In this document: piece after piece, positions 31,040 through 40,962 of the stretch
Layout of the letters: each line of letters opens with the position of its first letter
Position numbering within the stretch: position 1 is the first letter of the stretch
Source of the DNA: Tricholomella constricta
Taxonomy: Eukaryota; Basidiomycota; Agaricomycetes; Agaricales; Lyophyllaceae
NCBI GenBank assembly: GCA_013368375.1
Contig: JAACJP010000019.1
Coordinates: 372,001 to 436,000 of the forward strand
Direction: 5' to 3'
DNA length: 64,000 nucleotides
Translations under genes and position numbers: made by a program
The notes under the pieces: generated by a model
Seen by the model: only the letters and a program-made list of their open reading frames with translations
Told to the model about the DNA's origin: nothing
The model's database searches: none

Positions 31040-32862
31040 TGTCAGCCAGACGTACGACCACGCTACGTGATCCTCCTAGTAGAGAAATCTCGTCGTCTGC
31101 TTCTACAAGGCCCTTCGACACCCCATCAACCACGAGCATCCCACTCATCCCCTTCGGAACCCTGAAAAACTGCTTCAGGCGTCGTCACATCCAAGGTAAG
31201 TGTCCCCTCGACCCCATCCGGCAGGGTCCAGGCGACGCCGAACCAGCCAAGCGGTGTCTCAAAGCCGCCTTCGGCACCGGGCAACCCCCGTTCACATGTG
31301 GCGCAAGCGATTATGTTTTTCCCTGGAGAGACGTGACCGTAAGCCCAAGAACGTAGAATGTTAAGGCTGGTGTTGGGCCTGCGGACCAGCCGTGGGCATG
31401 GGACGTGTATGCCGCATCGTAGTTATAACCGCGGTATGACCGATAACTAGAAGAGGCAGGAAATCAGCATATTGTATCGTTTGCTGAGAATGTCTGTTTC
31501 CTCTCACCTGAGAGACCCGTTGGCGGTGAACCCTTCGAGAAGTGTACTTTGGACGAGGTTCGTGTACAGCATGTATCCCCAGGTCCTTCTCAGGAGATCA
31601 AGCGCCCGGGCGTCATTCCCTGACTCGAAATGTGCTTGAAGCTATGACGGTGGAGGGTCAGCGTGTTCACGACGTGGACATGAGGAGGAGATACCTCAAA
31701 GCCACCGATGAACGGACTAATCGTATCCGGAAGCTCTGGAGCGACTGGTCCCAGGTCATTCCAATTCTTCTGCAATCCTTCACTGACCCTATTCGCCTGC
31801 GTTTCGGACGTGGTGAGATTATACAGGATGGCGAAGGAATTGGCGTCCTGAGGACACAGTGTCGTAGTCTGGTTATCCCTGTACAACCCCGCGCTCTCAA
31901 GCCAGAACGCCTCATTGAACTTCGCCTTGAGCGCGGTGGCGTTCTTTGACCATGCCGAGGAAAGTGCGGTATTGTTGAGGTAGGTTGCAAGATCAGTCGC
32001 CGTGGTAAGCACCTGGACGTAAGATATCAGGGCAGCGATGGAAAGAGAGTCCACGATCAAAAGTTACTTTGTAGAGCAAAGCGTTGCCTTCAGCATTATA
32101 CCCTCCGCCCCCCGGCCTCGCCCAATCGCGCAGGCCAGTGATATTCCAGCAGTGCCATCCACCTTTCCTTCCAGAAACGCAACAGCCCTCGTGTAATTCG
32201 TCCACACCTGCTGGAGCCAATCTGTTCAGAAAACAAGTAATAATTGCCTGTGTACAAGTACGAATATAAGGTTACCTTGCCCAGCCGCAACAAGACAAAA
32301 AACAACACGGCTCACGTGTTCAAGTACCGATGAGGGTCCATGCATGGTAAGTATCGGACCCCAGCTGGCTGAGAGGCGGTCCCGACTCGGGCAAGGCACC
32401 GATTTTGGGATTGATCGCTGCGAACATCGTGGACAGCGCGTTGCGTGTGGGGACCAGAGCATTCATGGAGACGAACTAGGCTGGGACGGCGATTCCCATA
32501 TCGCCTTGGCACAGAATGAAGGAACGTCAGCAGGGATAATGCAGGAAGAAAGTGGGAGGCATACCAGGCCACACTGCCCTTCACATGCATCAGGACAGCT
32601 TCGCCAGTGGATGAGAGAAATGACACACCAATCGCGCTTTGCACCATCTACGATGATGGGCCCTGTTACTCCAACTTGGGGTCGCATTGTTCGCCCAGGC
32701 TGATGTCGATTCATCTCGTGAGTCAGAGCAGACTCATGGTGCAAGGGACGACTCACTCCCAGCCGGGGCAAAGGGCACTTTCTGATCGGTATTCAAGGGA
32801 ACAATATTCGTCTGGACGGTGTAGGCACCGGCGGACCGTACTGGCAACAACTTACGTCAAAT
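31040..32862 (-). pseudogene. GH78-like (alpha-L-rhamnosidase type, six-hairpin) glycosidase pseudogene
   Basis: Reading right to left, exons match the catalytic (alpha/alpha)6 part of fungal alpha-L-rhamnosidase-like enzymes: AGAYTVQTNIVPLNT, GPIIVDGAKRD, GDMGIAVPA, ALPESGPPLSQLGSDTYHAW, WLQQVWTNYTRAVAFLEGK, NITGLRDWARPGGGGYNAEG, LYRDNQTTTLCPQDANS, GPVAPELPDTISPFIGGFE, LLRRTWGYMLYTNLVQSTLL, SHAHGWSAGPTPALTFYVLG and GAEGGFETPLGWFGVAW. Several introns keep good splice sites. Lesions: a TAG after GDMGIAVPA, frameshifts near 32640-32680 and 32160, a TAA after SLQGKT (about 31315), and a shift near 31165. The N-terminal domains are missing; the remains stop close to the MITE at 32869. In life such an enzyme would be secreted and cut L-rhamnose from pectic or flavonoid substrates. 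Confidence 0.75.
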
Positions 32863-32868
32863 AGAGTA

Positions 32869-33090
32869 TGTCGGAAATTTCTGGCCCGGCTTGAAATCCA
32901 GCTCGATTATAATTCTCACGGTCAGGTTATGATCTGGATCACAACTGCAATCATGACCGGCATGGCAATCACCGAGTGTTGGTTATATTTGGTCATAACC
33001 ACGATCATGACCCCGGTCATAATCCGGGCCGTGATTAAATGGATTGCGTCAGTTATATTAGGTTATTTGCCGGCTCGGAAATTTCCGACA
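32869..33090. mobile_element. 222-bp MITE with TA target duplication
   Basis: The left end TGTCGGAAATTTC and the right end GAAATTTCCGACA are inverted copies; similarity continues inwards (GGCCCGGC against GCCGGC after a few mismatches). TA is present on both sides (32867-32868 and 33091-33092). The interior is non-coding, AT-rich and contains repeated GGTCAT/ATGACC words. TA duplication and a short length fit a Tc1/mariner-type non-autonomous element. Confidence 0.75.
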
Positions 33091-33508
33091 TATCACTAAA
33101 AGTCTCGGGCATGTACTTATGTGTACTCTTGGTTAAGAGGTCAGGGTCGTGAAAAACGGGATCGGTCGCTTGGAAGTACCCTGAATACGCTCTGAGATCG
33201 GTGACATGGGCATATGCAAGAGATTGCACAGGACACGTTGGAGATCATCACGCCGTCTCATGTGGGAAAAATAATCTCACTTCCGGAGGTTTGAACGCTG
33301 AAGCTCTTTACTGGAGTAGTTCAAGTTCACCCATAATGCGAAGAGCCGGTACCTACTCAGTAACTCAGAAGTGGTATTACCAGCATAGTAAGTAAGTAGT
33401 ACTCGATTAACCGACAGACATGTGAGCCAATCAAGGAGCGTCACGTCTTGTACTTTCTCTGAGCGCCCAGCGCTCACGCTCAGCTACCTCTACCACCCTC
33501 ATCTACAT

Positions 33509-34740
33509 ATGTCGGAACATGGTCACAAGCGCAAACTTCGCAGCGATGATTCTAATGCAATTATATCAATGGCGCTGAGTCGTCTCGAACTTTTCAAGGA
33601 AGAATTGGATAGCATTGAAGAACCAACGGACGAGACACGCTCAGCATCCAACCACGTCCTCGAATTAGAGAAAATTCTGAGGGGGAGGGGAAACTTGAAA
33701 GTATTACGCTGCATATTCCTATTGTCATGTGCAGCCACTAATGATGCTACAGAGAGTAACCTTTTCAACGATCACGGCAGATGACCTTCGAATGGCTGGC
33801 GTCACCCGAAAAAGTCTCCTTTTCGATTCCAAGAAAATATTAGAGATGACGGAGGCACTGAAACGAACGTGGAGGCTGAAAAGGAACTTGCGGACCTCTC
33901 CTTTAGAATTGAAAAGATCTTTGCACACACTCAAACGTTCGTAAGTCTCCTATTAAGCACCTTTGTGTTTAGTCGTCTCAGTGACTATTTGCTCCAGCAC
34001 GAGGCAGGTTCGCGCAATATCCTTGATGCGATAATACTTGCGGTGGCGGAGATCATGTCGAGTACCGAGCGAAACATTGCCATTTTGCCCGAAATGAGGT
34101 TACCTACAAGCCAGCCAGTTTCAGTTATTAACCCTGATTCGGGATATGAATTGCGGTTGAGCGGCGTTGTCGATTATGCTGTTTGCGAGTACAATGAATT
34201 GGAGATCGACATCGGTGAGTGAAATAATTATATATTGTTTGCTCCGAAAGTCTTAACGGCCTTCTTTAGAACAGTATTCCGACCTGAATGCATTCCGGAA
34301 AGGCTCATGGCCTGTTCCACAGGGACATCTGTTCTTAGTCGAAGGCAAGGGCCAGAATATTGGCCGGAGCTTAGACACCTATATCCCAGAGGCTGTCAGT
34401 CAAGCAATCGCAATGTTAAAGATTGCAAGGTATGTCAATGCTGCCTGCTTTACTTTCAATCTCAGCTTCACATTCTAGCCTTTCCGAAGTCCGGTTCTGT
34501 CTATCTGATGGGCATGGATGGATTTTTTTGGTCTTGAAGTTGCAAAACGAGACACTGACTTATTATGAATCAAAGCCGCGCCCGCTGAGCAAAAATTCCA
34601 CGAACTTTGAGTTAGAGTTACGCAGTATTGTGCTGCTTCTTTGTCAATGGGTAAGCACATATATATTATCTGCTCCTTATGGACACTGATTATTTCCTCA
34701 GCTGAGGCCCACCGCGACTGATTTGTTTGCATTGCAGTAG
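33509..34740 (+). pseudogene. PD-(D/E)XK nuclease-like gene, copy Y, with one frameshift
   Basis: Paralogue of copy X in inverted orientation. It starts MSEHGHKRKLRSDD at 33509, has a first exon to 33700 and a first intron ending CTACAG at 33752, and ends LRPTATDLFALQ and TAG 34738-34740. Core motifs: EIMSSTERNIAILPEM, LSGVVDYAVCEYNE, HLFLVEGKGQNIGRSLDTYI, PEAVSQAIAMLK, VRFCLSDGHGWIFLVLK. The Asp in GVVDYA and Glu-x-Lys in VEGKGQ are the candidate catalytic residues. Relative to copy X one A is missing in the run after GCACTGAAA (about 33863-33866), which throws the frame off until the correct frame resumes at about 33869. No other lesion was seen. The different single lesions in X and Y show that each was inactivated independently after duplication. 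Confidence 0.55.
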
Positions 34741-35033
34741 ACGGTAGTAGTTACTACTTTGTCGTGATGAGATCATACAATTCTTCCGAGTTCTATATAT
34801 ACACTTGATGCTGTCACCGTTTTGCAAGATAGACTGATATCACAGTCGCAAAGTGGACCGACAATTACTGTTGCCCCCGCTTTGCAAAGTGACTGTGATG
34901 TAATGAATTGCCAGATGTGAAGCTTTCGCCAGCATCTCTGGTTTTCATTTTTGTCGTCGTACTGCTACTAACACCATCTGTTCCGAGGCCTACTCAAACC
35001 GATATAGTTCCGGTATACATACTCACTGATATA
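34741..35033. other. Intergenic up to the copia LTR
   Basis: Contains two short segments (near 34830 and 34875) with the shared word TTTGCAAAG/TTGCAAGAT and AGTGACTGTGATGT, otherwise nothing recognised. Its last five bases ATATA are the left copy of the copia target duplication. Confidence 0.5.
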
Positions 35034-35488
35034 TGTTGGAATATCAAGCGGCCCGAGTCTCCCGCGACCCTGACGCGCATCACTCACGCGCGCCGCCGAC
35101 GCGCGGAACCTTTGGCGCCACAAGTATGAACGGTACTTTTGCCCCTCAAGTGTTTCACAATTGCTGTACTAGTATTTAACGAGCACTAGGCTCGTTATTC
35201 CATGCTATTCCCTTTACCTACAGTTCTCCTCCAGAACTTCCCTTTTGTTCACCTATTTGTAGTTTAGATCATCTACCTACTTCATATATATACGGATACA
35301 TGCTCGTCGTCTCCCCTCAGTCGTTTGACCGCCGTTTAGCGTGCAAACACTGAGGTGAGCCAATACTTATTTTCCCTTTCGTTGCTTTTGCTTACCGAAT
35401 CTCTAGTATATTATTACAGGTGAATAACAGTCGTTTGACCGCCGTTTAGCGTGCAAACACTGAGTATATTACTACAGGAATTCTAACA
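35034..35488 (+). repeat. 5' LTR of the copia element
   Basis: 455 bp. Contains two direct copies of a hairpin-forming segment (about 35318-35354 and 35428-35464), each with CAGTCGTTTG pairing with CAAACACTG. Directly after the LTR, GGTTATTAGGCCC resembles the complement of an initiator tRNA-Met anticodon region, the type of internal primer site used by some copia elements; that is inference. Confidence 0.93.
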
Positions 35489-35529
35489 GGTTATTAGGCC
35501 CCCGCCTTTCAACTCGCTTGCTGCCGTCT

Positions 35530-35682
35530 ATGTCCACCAACGCCAGCACTCTCGCTGACACTCTGCCGTCGTCGATTCCGAAGCTGGACGCTTCGGGTAT
35601 TAACTGGGCGATATTTTCTATCCGCTTTAAGGATGCGGTCCAGGCCAAGGGTTTCTGGGGCCACTACAGCGGCGCCTCTGCG
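35530..35682 (+). pseudogene. Copia Gag-Pol polyprotein, first block (Gag N-terminus)
   Basis: Fifty-one codons from ATG 35530 (MSTNASTLADTLPSSIPKLD) through SGINWAIFSIRFKDAVQ to HYSGASA, the usual start of fungal copia Gag. It is cut after GCG at 35682 by the CTGTCA-ended insertion; the next codon (CGC, Arg) is found at 40963. In the present arrangement the reading runs 13 codons into the insertion and stops. Confidence 0.85.
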
Positions 35683-35828
35683 CTGTCACGCCTGAAAAGT
35701 GTTTCAGACAAAGTGACATAAAAAGCCCACTCAGTCGAATTGATCACTCTAAAGAAAGGTCTTATATTTTATAACACCAGTTCAATCCCTCCCTTATAAA
35801 CAGTTTAAAGTCTAGCTTGTGACAAACA

Positions 35829-35990
35829 GCCCAATGGCTCAGTGGTTAAATTGCACCTACTGCTTTGGCACTTTTGACCTTGCTTCAATCCCGGCCTGGT
35901 GCAAAACTTTATAATCATAAGAGATTACTAAGCAGCCCACATGGCGCAATGGTTAACTCCATCATTCTGATGATTCTGTAATCCTAAGGA
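35829..35990 (+). repeat. tRNA-like (SINE-type) segments with pol III box motifs
   Basis: First segment (about 35829-35910): A-box-like TGGCTCAGTGGTTAA followed about 50 bp later by B-box-like GCTTCAATCCC, close to the TRGCnnAGYnGG and GGTTCRAnTCC consensus. A second segment (about 35930-35990) starts AGCAGCCCACATGGCGCAATGG with another A-box-like word but no clear B box. Neither folds as a full tRNA by eye, so these are tRNA-derived repeats and not tRNA genes. Confidence 0.45.
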
Positions 35991-36074
35991 CAAGTCAGAT
36001 GACCTCAGCTTAGTCATAACTCCTGAACTTGACTGATTGGATCCATATGACTCGTTTCGTCATTATGACTCATA

Positions 36075-39000
36075 CAGTCATTCACCGGTCCTTGAGACAC
36101 CCAAATAAAGAAGAGCATCGGAAAAATCATTGTTAAGAGCTACATACAGAAAAAGAGTACTGAAACTATAGGTTACTATATAATGATGTACTGTAGTGGT
36201 ATCAAACTCGAATACACAAATAAAAGGATGTCAAAAAGAAACATCTGTCGGTGAGTCTGTTATCAACGAAATTTCTGTCCTTGAGACAGGGTCCACAAGC
36301 AAGTCACATCAGAGTGACAGCCAAATTGGGTGCTGATGTCATCGCCTGATCGATCGCGTTCAATCTTCATCGTCGTCTGAGTCGCTACTCTCCATATCAT
36401 CCTCACTCTCATGGACCTCATCTTGCTCCGCATCTGCCACAGAAGCTGCTTGTGCAGTGCCCCTCTTGGTCCATGACTTTAGTTTTGCTGGCTCTGCTTT
36501 CGGTTTTGTTGGCTTTGTCCATTTCGGCCGTTGCTGTGCTTCTTTTGCCCGATCCCGCTCAATCTCCCACTCCTTGACCTTCTTCTTCCACGCCTCCACC
36601 ATCTGAGCATTGCGCAACTTGCGAGCGACATCCTCCTCAGCCCATTTCCGTCGCAGCTCCGATGTTTCACCCCGAACTACCTGCCTCTCTGCCTTATCTG
36701 CCTTCTCCTGCTCCCGCCGCTCATCGTCTTCGACAACCTTTTCGAAGAAGATGTCACCGCTCAATAACTTCGGTAAGCCATCAGCATTCAATTTTCTGGA
36801 CTTTTTTTTATTGCCTTTTTCTTCTCGCACTTGTAGCTCTGCGCGCACAGTTCCAACGTAGGTGTGTTGCATCACTGTTTGCGCCTGAAGAATGCGATTG
36901 TTGTCCTTGAGAATTTCGATTCTTTTCTCAGCATCACGTAACGCATTCATCAGCTGTTCTTCGCGGATCGTGCTTGGCGGTGCTGCCAACAGTACGGCGT
37001 ACTTCGATTTCGAGGGAGAAATGGTGGCCGTCAGAAGTGAGGGAAGCCGCGAAGATGATGGGATTCGTGAAGGTGAGACCAAGAAGGAGGCCGATGACAA
37101 CTGGAGGGATGACACTGCTTGTCGGACATGGGAGGGGGTGCAGGGCTGGGAGCACGGTGTGTGCATCGAGCGGAGGAATGGGGATGGTGTTGTGATGGGT
37201 TCTCGATGGCGTGATGGTGTTTGTGGGAATGAAGGCATTGGTGGGTGTGTTCGAGGCGTTTTCGAAGGTGACTGATCTGCGTCTTCAGCTTGATCTGCCC
37301 TACGCTTACGTGCCTTGTGTTCCACTAGCAGACGGGAAATTACGCGGATCGGGCTTGCCTGTTGGTCCGCCAAAGGAATCGTTCCCTGTGATGATGTCTC
37401 GAGACTTGGAGCCATCATCTCTGGAGTCACGACAGCTCGGTTGAATGGAATAAGACCTGTTTTACGGAATGCAGCCTTGATGTTCTCTGGTGTGAATGCT
37501 CGAACGTGCGCTGCTGCATAGACTCGAAGAAAATTAGTCTTTGAGACCTTGTCCTTTGTCTCGCGCTCGAACTTGTCGCGTTCCTCCGACCAGTAGCGTT
37601 TAAGGACCGCAAAGATGACCACGTCGAGGCCTTGGTAGATGTGAGTCGAGTGGGATGGGTAGCAGACAACATAGATCCTATGGGCACGCGCATAGACAAG
37701 GAAGCCTCGCGTATAATGCGAGTTATGTCCATCAACGAGGAGTAGGCGATATCTTCCATTTGCCTTGGCTTTCGTTTGCTCATCAAAGTCCTTGATCCAG
37801 GCTACTCCAATTTCGCCATCAGTGTACCCTTTTTTTGAGTACCCTAGGCTATTTTGGATGATACGGTGAGGGGCAAAGCTTAATGTTTGATGGTACGCAC
37901 TTACGATGAATTTAGTGGATTTTCCTGGCACCACTTGACCTGAAAGCCGTCACCCTTGAAGATTGTCGTTGGCGCCAGGTATGTCCCGTCCGCACATATG
38001 GTTGGTAAAACCGTGATATTTTCACGGTCTCCACTCCGCCGCTGGTGTTGGACTGAAGCACTTGCAGGTGCAAACACACGTTCCCTCCCGCCCACACCAC
38101 TTTGGATTCCAGTTTCGTCGGCTCCGTATACAAGCTCATCAGGAACTGCATCCTCTGGGTTGCCACAGCCACCTTTGACGTGCTCGTAAAGGTTGTAGAA
38201 GGCATCGTTATTGGTTGGATTGACAGCCCGTGCCCTAGAGTCATCAAGAGAGCTGGACCAGCAAGCTTTAAGTCGGACGTGGTGCTTTGTGGTGAACCGA
38301 TCCACCCAGTTATCTCCGACACCTTCGAAACTTTCTCCAAGCTTGGCCCTGATTATTTCATCTGCATGTTCACGGAGCCGTGTCCGGCTGAATGGGAAGC
38401 TACGAGCAGCTAGTTCCAGAGCATAGTCTATGAGCACTGTTGCTTCCCCTGCAGTCAGCCAGCTTTTCTTAGCATTGAAGTCAGAGAGCTTCCGTCCACC
38501 ACGGGCATGTTTTGCCAAGGTGGCGTGTGATAAGGGAATCCATTTTTTACTTTCCTTGTAATGAGCAGCAGTGACGTTGTCGCAAATCGTGCGCAGACTC
38601 AGTGGTTGTCCATTTTTCCCAGATGGATTTTGCAGTTCCTCTCTGCGGATTCTGAGTGCCTCCTCCTGGAGCTGGCTCTTGGTTTGAGACACCACCTGAG
38701 CCTTACGTAGCTCAGAATATGCATTCCTAGCCATCACAGATCGAATGTCGCTCCTCGGGCCGTGTGTCGTGTCGCGTCGCGTTGTTGGTGGGACAGTGAT
38801 GCCGGCGATCTGTCCAAAAATGGGAATGTGTGATGTGACAGCATCAGCTTTGCCTGACGTCGCTGTACACACCTGTACACCTCATTGTTGCTCTTCCCCA
38901 GTGTCATGGTGCCCTAGATACACAACACTTTGCACCAGAGTCAAGTTAATTATGTATCAGAACAATATAACACAAAATTTTGGTGCTGGATGATGTGTAT

Positions 39001-39223
39001 CTATAGAGGATTTAGGTTGAAAATTGACAAATTTCGAGATTTCTGATTGATCTCTTTCTACCATCTCCAAAACAAGAACTACGGGCTCTAGGTTTTGCAA
39101 TCAAGCAGTTGATATATCATTCTGTCCTATGAAAAAAACTCCGAGAGGATCGAGCCAGAAATGGGTGCAAAATCAGCCTTTGTATCAAGGACCGATGGTG
39201 TCTCGAGGACCGGTGAATGACTG
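36075..39223 (-). mobile_element. Pogo/Tigger-type DNA transposon, apparently complete
   Basis: 3149 bp. Left end CAGTCATTCACCGGTCC and right end (inverted) CAGTCATTCACCGGTCC are identical over 17 bp, with one mismatch in the next ten (TTGAGACACC/TCGAGACACC). TA is duplicated at 36073-36074 and 39224-39225. CAG...CTG ends and TA target are typical of pogo. GTCCTTGAGACA is repeated further inside the left end (36278-36289). It encodes one spliced transposase without lesions. Confidence 0.9.
36360..38734 (-). CDS. Pogo-like DDE_1 transposase
   Basis: Two exons, 37905-38734 and 36360-37848, joined by a 56-bp intron (GTAAGT...AAATAG), give 772 residues. The N-terminal half is helix-turn-helix-like (QLQEEALRIRREELQNPSG, SHATLAKHARGG) followed by a CENP-B-type HTH part (LTAGEATVLIDYALELAARS, WVDRFTTKHH). 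The DDE catalytic core has Asp in GADETGIQSG, Asp in LLLVDGHNSHYT and Asp in QGLDVVIFAVLKRYW, the DDD form usual for pogo. A long charged C-terminal region with coiled-coil-like heptads (EEQLMNALRDAEKRIEIL, KADKAERQV) and an acidic tail end the protein. Start ATG 38734 is preferred; an in-frame ATG at 38872 exists. Intact TIRs and frame indicate a possibly active element, which cuts and pastes at TA in the nucleus. Confidence 0.88.
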
Positions 39224-39234
39224 TATGCAGCCCA

Positions 39235-39762
39235 TGACTCATTGCACCTTCATGACTCATATGTCAGGATGGTCCACATGCTCCACATGACATTTATGTA
39301 AGCATGACTCATATGACAGCATGACTCACACCCCCACATGACTCATCTGCCCACATGACCCAAATCTGACATTCTGACTCAAGTGTGCTAAATATAACCC
39401 ATATCTTAACATGACTCATGTCTATATGACTCCATTCTGACAATCTGACTCAAGTGTTCTATAATTAACCCTCTACATGTGATCTGACTCATGGATTGCA
39501 TCTAGATGACTCATTTACAGTCATTATAACACTTGACTCATTATCATTCTATTTTTAACTCTACACATGTAATCTGACTCATAGATTGCATCAGGATGAC
39601 TCATTTACAGTCAAGGCTGTTTATTTATAACATCTGACTCATTATATTTCTATAAATATGCTCTGACTCATCCTGACTCATTACTTTCTATAAATACACA
39701 TTCTGACTCACCCTGACTCATTCTGACTCCTTCACTTACAATATATGACTCTACATGACTCA
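39235..39762. repeat. Array of 19 TGACTCA heptamers
   Basis: TGACTCA, the palindromic-type core site of Gcn4/AP-1 bZIP factors, occurs 19 times in 528 bp at irregular spacing of about 10-60 bp, mostly as ATGACTCAT or CTGACTCA, with further one-base variants (TGACTCC, TGACCCA). One more copy lies across the pogo element at 36066-36072. There is no fixed longer unit, so it is not a simple tandem satellite. It is non-coding. Confidence 0.85.
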
Positions 39763-39961
39763 TTGTACTGCATCAATGCTTAGTAAGCGTAGGTAGCCAA
39801 AATGTATATAAGGGAGAGGAAATTGAGTATTCCCCCCAGTCTGGTGTGGTATAACAGTGGTTTCATCCAATATACAGCCTGCACTCACCCCCCATTGGTC
39901 ATATTGTTGACCAAGGCAGTAATCTTAGTTGATTCACTGTTGTTTCCGTCTACCAAAGGTT

Positions 39962-40341
39962 GTTCGTCACTGTAAGATACAGTGAGCAACTTGGTAGTTT
40001 GGTTTGTTCGTCACTGTCGCCAACAGTGAGCAAACCAGAAAGTCAGTTTCAGTCTAGTGGAATTCCTGCTCGAGCCTGGCAGTGCCCAGAAGAGTTGCGA
40101 AGTGAGCTAGTCTGTCGTTCTTGTCTGTCAATCTTGTCCGTCACTGTACGAAACAGTGAGCAAGTTGATAATTAGTTTGTTCGTCACTGTCCACAACAGT
40201 GAGCAAACTCGGTATTCTTCGTCAAGTCTAGTATATATCTACTCGAGCCTGGCAGTGCCCAGAAGAGTGTGATTGAGACTAGTGTTCGTCATCGTCCGTA
40301 TCTCTCAAGCTTGTTCGTCACTGTAAGAGACAGTGAGCAAC
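39962..40341. repeat. Five hairpin repeats with TCACTGT-N5-ACAGTGA stems
   Basis: Segments at 39962-39990, 40006-40035, 40136-40164, 40179-40208 and 40313-40341 each read GTTCGTCACTGT, five variable bases, ACAGTGAGCAA. The loops differ while the stems are kept. They sit in a roughly 173-bp tandem duplication that also repeats GAGCCTGGCAGTGCCCAGAA (about 40072 and 40245). Confidence 0.75.
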
Positions 40342-40439
40342 CTTGTTAGATTTATTTCGTCATTGTTTCTCGTATTAATCAGCTATCAGTTAGTTGATTA
40401 CATTTATTACTGACCTATATTCTATCTTTTGTCATCAGG

Positions 40440-40690
40440 AAGCCTTCGTCATCGTCAAGTCCATTCAAGTCATCGTATACATCTGTCAGTCAAGTTATCG
40501 TCAAGTCTATTCAAGTTATCGTATACTTCTGCCAGTCAAGTCAAGTTAAGTCAAGGTTATTCAAGTCAATATATATACACAAGTCAGTCAAGCCAAGTTA
40601 AGTCAAGTCTAATCAAGTTACCATATATCAAGTCATCGTACATCAAGACATCGTATACATATAGTATCTCCAAGGACACACTCACGACAT
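40440..40690. repeat. CAAGTCA/ATCGTATAC-rich degenerate repeats
   Basis: Repeated words TCAAGTC, TCAAGTTA and ATCGTATAC alternate over about 250 bp. A plus-strand frame (40429-40728) exists only because of this low complexity and is not called as a gene. Confidence 0.6.
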
Positions 40691-40962
40691 CTATCACGAC
40701 TATTTACGACCCTCATCACTGTCACTAACGATCTACTCCACAGCTGCTCATTGTCTTAAAGATTGTTGAGATATATTTCTTCAACAAAGACAATTGACTA
40801 ACTACCCATCTCTAGACCAGATATAAACTATTCCACTCATAGGTAATCATATCTGGAAGGATTCCCCAACGAACACCAGGTGACCTTCCCGTCGCATATA
40901 ATAGCTTCCGGTTGAGCCTGGACACTGAACTTTTTCATAAAGCTTGGTGTGAACTGACAGCG

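Larger units (their letters stand above)
35683..40960. mobile_element. CTGTCA-ended insertion in copia gag, itself carrying a pogo transposon
   Basis: The insertion begins CTGTCACGCC and ends GAACTGACAG, so the termini are short inverted repeats (CTGTCA/TGACAG). It is flanked by CG on both sides (35681-35682 and 40961-40962), a 2-bp duplication that, once one copy is removed, restores the copia codon series TCT GCG CGC ATC. Without the pogo element the insertion is about 2.1 kb, has no coding capacity, and consists of tRNA-like segments, a heptamer array, hairpin repeats and CAAGTCA-rich repeats. Repeats near the ends and a 2-bp duplication recall non-autonomous CACTA/CMC-type elements, but the family is not certain. 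Confidence 0.65.

Noticed and set aside
35829..35910. Functional tRNA gene
   Set aside because: Box motifs are present but acceptor and T stems do not pair; better read as tRNA-derived repeat.
39962..40341. CRISPR-like array (regular repeats with variable parts)
   Set aside because: Repeats are hairpins with 5-nt loops at irregular distances in a eukaryotic transposon; no spacers, no cas genes.
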